A stretch of DNA of 64,000 bases from Parietaria judaica (taxonomy: Eukaryota > Streptophyta > Magnoliopsida > Rosales > Urticaceae). Shown in pieces: positions 56,912 to 64,000 of the stretch. Location of the stretch: positions 13,500,842-13,564,841 of the forward strand of contig OX940861.1 of NCBI GenBank assembly GCA_954871525.1, written 5' to 3'. A model generated the notes under the pieces. That model made no database searches, had not been told where the DNA came from, and saw only the letters and a list, made by a program, of their open reading frames with translations. The position numbers and the translations under genes were made by a program. Each line of letters starts with the position of its first letter. Within the stretch, counting starts at the first letter, position 1.

Positions 56912-59109
56912 ATGAGTAAAGACAACATTGCGAGGGAGCATTGCACTCCCTATAGAGATCCGAGCAACAACTCCGGTTTCAAGTGCAACTACTGTGGGAA
57001 AGAGATCCGAGGTGGCGGGATCACTAGAATGAAACAACATTTGGCCGGCAATGATAAGAACAAAAATGTCGCGCCGTGTACCGAAGTCCCGAACGATGTG
57101 CGGAACCTCATCAGGGATACTATGCGGAGTTACCAGAAGAAGAAGCAGAAGAGGCACGATTTAGCCGTTAATATACGGGAAAATATTTACCAGAGGGCCG
57201 AGGGTTCTTCTTCTGATGAAGACGACGAGACCGTGCCTGTGGACGTTGAAAGAGAAGTGGCACGACAAATAAAGAAATCCCGTCAAGAGGCAGCGGCCAA
57301 ACAATGGGAAGAAGACCAGGCCGGAGGCGGCGCAAGCAGCGCCGGTCCCGCCACTACATCGGCGCTGTTCGATAGGCCTTCGAAAAAACAGAAAAGGGTC
57401 GACTTAATGTTTTTACCGAAGACAATTTTGAAGGTCGGGAAGGCGATAGCCAAATACATAATCCACAAAGGGATTCCGTGGTGTCACGTCGACGATATTC
57501 TTTTCCACAACATGTTGTTTTGCGTAGCCGAAGCAGGTAACCTAATTTATGATTTTATTTAATTTGAAGTTAAAGTTAACTATTAATATTTAATAATATT
57601 GCATTTTACGAGTGTAGGCGTTGGATGCCCGTATCCCACGTCAAAGGACATCATGAGGACGTGACACATCTGGCGGCAGAGGTAAGATCTTACTTTAATT
57701 TTGTAATTTTACTCCCACTTCTTAAATTAAATTAAAACTAACTTTCTATATGTGTGGTGTAGTGCGTGAAGTTTCGTGACGCTGTAGGTCCGTTGCGCGA
57801 GCGGTCATGCGTGGCAGCACGGAAGACTCTTGCACCCGGTAAGTTTTACACATTTAAGTTCAACATGCTAAGTTTTACACATGCTAAGTTTAGTTTTTTT
57901 ATTATTTTACAGCTGAGTGGTGGAGCATATTCGGGGGTCCGTGCCCCACATTACAGAAGCTAGCAATGCGGATTTTGTCGCAAACCGCGTCGGCCTCAGC
58001 GTGTGAGAGGAACTGGAGCACGTTTGCCCTCATCCACACCAAGCTCCGCAATCGTCTGGCGTACGCGACACTTGAGAAGCTAGTGTTCTGCAACTACAAT
58101 CATAAGCTAGCGATCCGAGACTTGAAGGCGCAGTACGACCAGGCCGACAAAGCCGATCCGTATGAGTACCTCACGAAGTCTTTGGCTATGGCCTCTGCTG
58201 GTGTTGACTTCGAGGACGCAATTGTAGAGTGGATCCGACCAGTCCACCTCGACGACGAAGATGGCAACCCAGACCCAGAGATCGCCGCGGAGGCTCAATC
58301 ATTCGGAGCTGTGATCAGCCGAGTCCTTGGTGAGCAAAGGCTCGGTCCTACCCCCGACCCTCCAGGGGTTCATGGAGGAGTTGACTGCGGCTCAAACGTC
58401 AACAGCGTACTCATACGACCGGTACTCACCGTAGTTCCCCTTCCCATAGCCCCTCACAATCACATAGCGGCTGGGGTGGGGGAGGTGACTACCAGGGAGG
58501 ATGGGGTGGCGCCCAGGGAGGATGGGGAGGTGACACCCAGGGAGGATGGGGTGCCAGCCAGGGAGGATGGGGTGGCATGCAGAGAGGTACAGGTGATTAT
58601 TACTATTTTAATTTTGCTGATTACATGCAGATATGTATGTCAACTAATTTGTTTCCTCAACAGGTGATACGTATCGAGGTGACCTGAACTACGACCCTGG
58701 CAACATGGGATACATTCCCGACCGACAGTACGGTGACCAACAATCTCCAAGAGAACAAGATGACGCATCTTCTGCTATTGGATTCTACTTGGGCAGTGAC
58801 TATCTATCTCAGAGTGAGAACCCCGTCGACGAGCTGTCCGGGAACTTTGAGACGATGTCGATGGGTACTTCCGTGAGCACTCAATTTGCTACTCCGCATC
58901 CTGTGCTCGATAACGGAGTGTGGGCGCATCCTCAGTATCCATCTCGTGGCGTGTTTACGGAGCAACACATATATGATTACCATGTGAGTAACTTCCGTAT
59001 GCACTTCGAACCACATGGCTTGTTTTGGAGGACATATTGCAACATGCATTTGGAATCAAGTGGTGCCTCGGGTATTATGGAAGCCCATAGGAGATCGTCG
59101 TACTTTTGA
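56912..59109 (+). pseudogene. hAT transposase, BED zinc finger and HAT dimerisation parts only
   Basis: Exon 1 (56912-57536) starts MSKDNIAREHCTPYRD and contains a BED-type zinc finger (CNYCGKEIRGGGITRMKQHL) and a basic, acidic-patched linker, ending IHKGIPWCHVDD...CVAEAG. A short exon (from 57618, GVGCPYPTSKDIMR) hits a stop. The next pieces (57763-57838, and from 57913) jump to the C-terminal HAT domain: EWWSIFGG, then ILSQTASASACERNWSTF. The central RNase H-fold with the catalytic Asp/Asp/Glu residues, usually several hundred residues, is missing. Beyond the HAT domain a Gly-Trp-rich repeat (QGGWGG units, 58470-58580) and a C-terminal tail ending at 59109 follow, with frame changes near 58340 and 58430. 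It cannot catalyse transposition, though the DNA-binding part could still bind its ends. Confidence 0.9.
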
Positions 59110-59275
59110 GGTTGGAGACTTGTTAGACTTTGTATTAGCCTTTATATTTGATAGTTGAGACTTGTTAGAGTTAGACTATGTGTGTGTGTATGACATTATT
59201 TATGTGTGTGTATGACATTATCTATGTTTTGTATTAGAGGTATGATATTATCAAAATAATTTTATAAGTTTTCTG

Positions 59276-59442
59276 TCGAAAAGTATCGAAAAGTATCGAT
59301 AATCCGTCGATAATCATCGAAAAGTATCGGTAATCGGTGAGCTACAGTGTTATAGGTTTTCCGTCGGTTAATCGGTAAGCTATCGATTAATCCGTCGAAA
59401 ACGGTAATCGGTTTATCGGTAACATCGGTAAGTTGAACCTTG
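59276..59442 (+). repeat. Right subterminal palindrome cluster of the hAT element
   Basis: Repeats of TCGAAAAGTATCG, CGATAATC, GGTAATCGG and TCGGTAAG up to the terminal CCTTG. Confidence 0.85.
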
Positions 59443-59450
59443 CTGCAACT

Positions 59451-60116
59451 ATCTATTAGCGGCTAACCGACGAGTATTTGACTATTACTCGCGGTTTTTA
59501 TTAATGTGTGTGGGTCTGAAAAGAGTTCAACTCCACAAATGGGTCATCATCAAACTATTACGATCAATATAAATGTGTCATAATTTCTTCCTAATAAAAT
59601 ATTGCATGATTTTTTCAATATAACTTAAAGTGTTGAACTATCGCCATCTTCAAAAATTATCCTTCAGCAACCGAGTGATATAAGTCACAGAATTTTGACA
59701 ATTGAAAAAAAAATATTAAAATTGAAGCACTAAAACATACTTTCTGGCCACGATTTGTTTTTTCCGTAAGACTAATATATAATAACTATATACGTGTTAA
59801 GTGAATGACAAAGAGATTAGAAAAATGTTAGGTGATATCATGCTTTGCTTGTAACTCAATCGTAAGAACCTTAATTTCAACGCTCGAATTATCACTAGCC
59901 TCTTTGCATATATAGAAAGATATTAAAATGACAACACAAAATGTTTTTGTTAAGCGTTAGTTTTAAACTCAAAATAGTACGTATAATTTTGAATAAAATA
60001 ATTTAAATATTAAAGGTAAATAAAAGAAAATAAAAATTTAACATATTTTTAGATATATAATTATATTCGGGCTACAACATCTTGTACATATGTCGTAGAT
60101 TTGCTCTTAGTAATGT
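59451..60116. other. AT-rich intergenic DNA
   Basis: No gene recognised. Confidence 0.5.
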
Positions 60117-60634
60117 TGTTGGAATTTATGCTTAATAAATTACCAATAAATGTTCTAATAAATGAGTAAGTATAATATGTTATGTGGAGAGTAAATGTAG
60201 AAATGTGAAAAGTCCCACATTGATTAAATACAAAGAGTGAGGTGAACTCAACATGTGGCACAGTGATGAGTGTGCCATATGAATGCCGTGTGGAGGCGGG
60301 GTGGCGAGACCATGCCACTTCACGCCTTCGCAACGCCACCCTCGCGGTGTCGCCACCGGCAAAACCGGCTCCGGGTCGGGGTCGGGTGCGGGTGCGTGGG
60401 CGTGGGCGTAGAGGAGCTAGTGGCGTCTTGTAGGCGCACTTGAGCCCGTGGCATCGGGCGAGCGGCGTAGTCTCGGGTAACTGAAACAGAAACAAATAAT
60501 TCTGCTCTCTGTATTTTCGCACACTCACAAACACTCTCTAGAAACGTGTTCTTGCTTATGTTCGAATTTCACTTCGTCTTGTGATTTTCGTTCATTAAGT
60601 CCCGACGTTTTCAACTTCGAAGAGGTTTCCGACA
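60117..60634 (+). repeat. 5' LTR of Copia 3
   Basis: Boundaries come from TGTTGGAA/TTTCCGACA end complementarity. It contains a GC-rich GGGTGCGGGTGCGTGGGCGT segment. No second LTR is available to confirm the borders. Confidence 0.65.
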
Positions 60635-60654
60635 GTCTAATAGTATCATCGATC

Positions 60655-63600
60655 ATGGCCACCGACGCTTCTGTTTCAAGCATCAAGGTGATGAACCAAG
60701 ACCTCGTGAAGTTGGACCGGTTTGACGTGACAAACTTCACTCGCTAGCAAGACAAGATGATCTTCCTCCTGACGGCCATGAAGATCTTCTATGTTCTCGA
60801 CCCGGAGTTGGAGCCCATTCCCGAACCGAAGGATGACGATACCGACAAGATCAAGGCGGAGCGCAAAAAGCCCTAGGAGGACGAATTGTTGTGCCGCGGG
60901 CACATTCTGAACACGCTCTTCGGCCGCCTCAATGATCTCTACACGGACAACACTTCGGCGGTCGAAATCTGGAAGGCGCTCGAGTTCAAATTTCGGGCAG
61001 AGGAGGAAGGTACGAAAAAGTTTCTCATTTATGAGTACTTTGATTTCAAAATGTCGGATGCAAAGCCGATCCTCGCCCAAGTGCACGAACTGCAAGTGAT
61101 CGTCAAAAAACTGAGGGCCGTGAAGATTGAGATTCTGGAACCTTTTCAAGTCGGCACAATTATTGCAAAATCGTCGTCATCTTGGAAGAGTTATCGGAAG
61201 AAATTGCTTCACAATTCCGAGGATTTCTCACTGGAGCAGATCCAGAAACACTTTCGAATCGAAGAGGAATCGAAGGAAAGAGAGAAATACGATGGTGTCG
61301 GAAATTCCAAGGCCAACGCAGTGAGCGCGAAAGGCAAAAAGCACGACGGGAAGAAGAACGTTTACGGTCCTAAGAAGGATCAAAAGTTCAAGACTTTCGG
61401 TGCTTCGAAGGGGCCCAAAACCGGCTGTTTTGTGTGTGGCAAACCCGGTCACTACGCGAGAGATTGTCGCGTTCGAAAGACCCAAAACAATGAGGCTAAT
61501 GCCACGAAGACCGATGACAACATTGTCGCTACTGTGAGCAAAATTATGGCGGTCAAAGGCAAGGTTCAAGGATGGTGGTACGACACTTGTGCCACCGTTC
61601 ACGTCTCCTACGACAAAGCGGCTTTCAAGACCTATTTTGAATTCAACGATGGACAACAAGTTCAGATGGGAGACGACGGCGCTCGAAGATCGTCGGCACC
61701 AGCACCGTGGAGCTTAACTTTACTTCCGGGAAGAAAGTGACGCTGGTCAACGTGCTTCACGTTCCGGATACGTCTAGGAACCTTGTTAGTGGGGAACCTT
61801 GTTAGTGGGGATTTGTTGGGTAAACCAGGTATTAAGTCTGTTTATGAGTCGGGCAAGTTGATCTTGACACGCAGACGGAATGGTTAAGCTTTGTATCGTT
61901 GACAATGTTATCAATAAAGTTTCTACTTCTGCGTATTTTAATTGTTCAATTACTTTATGGTATAGTATATTAGCTCATATTGGTGTTAGCACAATGAAAA
62001 AGTTAATTAAATCCGGTTTGATTTCATGCCACGTTGGTGATTTTGAAAAATGTGAAATTTGTGTTAAATCGAAAATGATTAAGAATCATCTTCATTGTGT
62101 TGAACGTAATACAAATCTGTTAGATCTTGTGCATTCTGATTTGTGTGAATTTAACGGAATGAAAACCCGAGGGGGCAATCGGTATTTTATTTCATTTATT
62201 GACGATTGTTCGAGATTCACTTACGTTTTTCTTTTAAAGCATAAAGACGAAGCTTTTAATGCTTTTTAAGTTTATAAAGCGGAAGTGGAAAATCAATTGG
62301 GAATAAAAATCAAAGTCCTTAGAAGTGACAGGGGCGGAGAATATTTCCCAAATGATTTTAATGCGTTTTGTGAAGAAAACGACATTGTACACGAGTGCTC
62401 CGCACCACGTACACCACAACAGAACGGGTTAGCTGAACGAAAAAAATAGAACGTATCAAGAAATGATAAATTCTATGTTAATGCATTCTGAATTGCCATT
62501 TAGTTTGTGGGGTGAAGCTTTGTTATGTGCATGTCATATATTGAACAGGATTCCTTTAAAGAAGACTGGTATTTCGTCGTACGAACTTTGGAAAGGTCGT
62601 GCACCGAACATCGGTCACTTTAGAGTATGGGGCTGCGTTGCTTATTACAAGAACATGGATCCGAAAAGGACCAAGTTGGGTCGTCGCGGGATTAAATGTG
62701 CTTTTGTAGGTTACGCGACCAATAGTAAGGCATATAGACTTCTTGACTTGGAGTCTAATGTGATAATTGAATCACGAGATGTGGAATTCTTTGAAAATCT
62801 TATCACGAAGAATAAATATTCTGAGATACCCAGAAATGAAGAACCTCTCGAGGAGAGTTCTTCACGGGTTGTTGAAAAACAACCCGAGCTTCGGATTAGC
62901 AAGAGAGTTCGAAAGGCTAAGGATCTAGGACCGAACGAAATAGATTCTCAACTCATTTCCTTTTACTTAGTAGAAGGAGATAGGGAGAATTTTGTTTGTA
63001 AGATTCCTATCATTCTTCTAGTGGAAGATGATCCAAAAACCTTTAAGGAAGCTGTATCTTCACGGGACTCTGCTTTTTGGAAAGATGCTATCCTAGATGA
63101 GATGGATTCGATTATGTCTAACCACACTTGGGAGCTTGTCGACTTACCCAAAGGGTCGAGACCCATTGGATGTAAGTGGGTGTTTAGAAGAAAGTATCAT
63201 AGTGATGGTACTTTAAACACCTACAAGGCTAGATTAGTAGCCAAAGGATTTCGACAAAAGGAATGGATTGATTACTTCGATACTTATGCACCGGTAGCGA
63301 GAACGACAACAGTTAGGATACTGTTTGCGTTAGCTTCATTGCATAACCTCTTTGTTCATCAAATGGATGTCAAAACGGCATTCTTAAATGGAGATCTTAA
63401 TAAGGAGATTTACATGGAGCAACCGGAGGGTTTCGTACTTCCCGGAAATGAACAAAAGGTTTGCAAGCTTGTCAAATCATTATATGGTTTGAAACAAGCA
63501 CCTAAACAGTGGCATCAGAAGTTATACTCGGTCATTCTTGCAAATGGATTCGTTCACAACGTTTGTGATAAGTGTTTGTACACAAAGGTGCGTGGAAACA

Positions 63601-64000
63601 CTGTGATATTCCTTTGTCTTTACGTTGATGATATGTTGATCATTAGCAACGAGATGAACGGAATTTTAGAAACGAAGAGGTTTCTATCTTCTACATTCAA
63701 GATGAAAGATCTTGGACAAGTTGACACGATTCTAGGAATTAAGGTTAAGCGAACCAGTGGGGGTTATAAACTCAGTCAATCACACTATGTTGAGAAAATG
63801 CTTGATAAGTTCAAACATTTGAAGTTCAAAGAAGTGAACACCCCATTTGATCCTAGTGTTAAACTTGAGAAGAATAATGGGAGAGCTGTGGCCCAGTTGG
63901 AGTACGCAAGTGCTATCGGTTGTTTTATGTATTTGATGCAATGCATTAGACCCGATATAGCATTTGTTGTTAGTAAAATGAGCAGATTTACTAGTAACCC
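60655..64000 (+). pseudogene. Copia 3 gag-pol, broken, 3' truncated by the window
   Basis: Gag starts MATDASVSSIKVMNQD; TAG stops at 60748 and 60874 both sit where Trp codons are expected. Zinc knuckle CFVCGKPGHYARDC is at 61426-61470 and the protease region WWYDTCATVHVSYD at 61573-61614. A frameshift follows near 61672, and a short tandem duplication of GGAACCTTGTTAGTGG at about 61779-61811. Integrase resumes at 61880 with FNGMKTRGGNRYFISFIDDC, LRSDRGGEYF and PRTPQQNGLAERK. There are a stop at 62267 and a one-base gain in an A-run at 62443-62449. Reverse transcriptase (VHQMDVKTAFLNGDL, LYVDDMLIIS) is open to the edge. Six or more lesions make it inactive. Confidence 0.92.

Larger units (their letters stand above)
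55048..59442 (+). mobile_element. hAT transposon with intact termini and internally deleted transposase
   Basis: Left CAAGGATCGACTTACCAACG and reversed right CAAGGTTCAACTTACCGATG form the terminal inverted repeats. The flanks are an exact 8-bp duplication CTGCAACT (55040-55047 and 59443-59450). Both subterminal 150-base zones are packed with short palindromes such as CGATAATCG, TTACCGGTAA and ATCGATTATCGAT, presumably transposase binding sites. The body contains a repeat array (56091-56800) and a BED/HATC transposase remnant. It is 4395 bases, structurally whole but without a functional transposase. Confidence 0.95.
60117..64000 (+). mobile_element. Copia LTR retrotransposon 3, 5' part (continues past the window)
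   Basis: The 5' LTR is 60117-60634 (TGTTGGAATTTATGC...GGTTTCCGACA, ends mutually complementary), then a short leader and gag-pol from 60655, running off at 64000 inside the reverse transcriptase/RNase H part. The 3' LTR and target duplication are outside. Confidence 0.88.

Overview
This is plant nuclear DNA, from an angiosperm and most likely a eudicot. It has spliced genes with GT-AG introns, an AT-rich intergenic background, and plant-only gene families (MPK6-type MAP kinase, DA1/DAR1 peptidase, GATL glycosyltransferase, calmodulin-like EF-hand protein, short plant inositol polyphosphate 5-phosphatase). A dense load of plant transposons makes up the rest. No organelle, bacterial, CRISPR or rRNA signal was seen. 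All splice structures were read by eye.

Layout. 0-0.9 kb: 5' end of a MATE transporter gene (minus strand, runs off the left edge) with a nonsense codon in exon 1. 0.9-4.3 kb: intergenic, with two hAT-type MITEs flanked by exact 8-bp duplications. 4.7-6.6 kb: complete six-exon MPK6 orthologue (minus). 6.9-29.6 kb: a nested transposon cluster. A LINE RNase H fragment is interrupted by a hAT element whose first intron holds a Helitron. The Helitron in turn holds palindromic Mutator-like elements and a full-length Copia retrotransposon. The hAT transposase remnant follows, and then a second Copia whose 5' LTR is truncated against it. 30.4-32.8 kb: seven-exon inositol polyphosphate 5-phosphatase (plus). 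36.1-38.9 kb: eleven-exon DA1/DAR1-type ubiquitin-activated peptidase (plus). 39.3-39.8 kb: another RNase H remnant (minus). 40.5-40.9 kb: intronless EF-hand protein (minus). 42-49 kb: MITEs, Mutator-like elements, a PPR fragment and an LTR-like tandem-repeat block. 51.4-52.4 kb: intronless GATL glycosyltransferase (minus). 52.9-54.1 kb: two more Mutator-like elements. 55.0-59.4 kb: a hAT element with intact ends but a transposase lacking its central catalytic part. 60.1-64 kb: 5' LTR and most of the polyprotein of a third Copia element, cut by the right edge.

The five intact genes are ordinary single-copy-type plant genes with unrelated roles: stress and developmental signalling (MPK6), phosphoinositide turnover, organ-size control, calcium sensing and cell-wall polysaccharide synthesis. 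Nothing suggests a biosynthetic cluster. The more unusual material is in the transposons. One family of Mutator-like elements with GGGT...ACCC ends and 8-10 bp target duplications recurs many times, some copies being near-perfect ~1-kb palindromes. There are also four-deep nested insertions, a hAT element with a ~158-bp repeat array in its leader and dense ATCG-rich palindromes at both ends, and G-quadruplex-prone MITEs. I found no convincing new multi-gene system.
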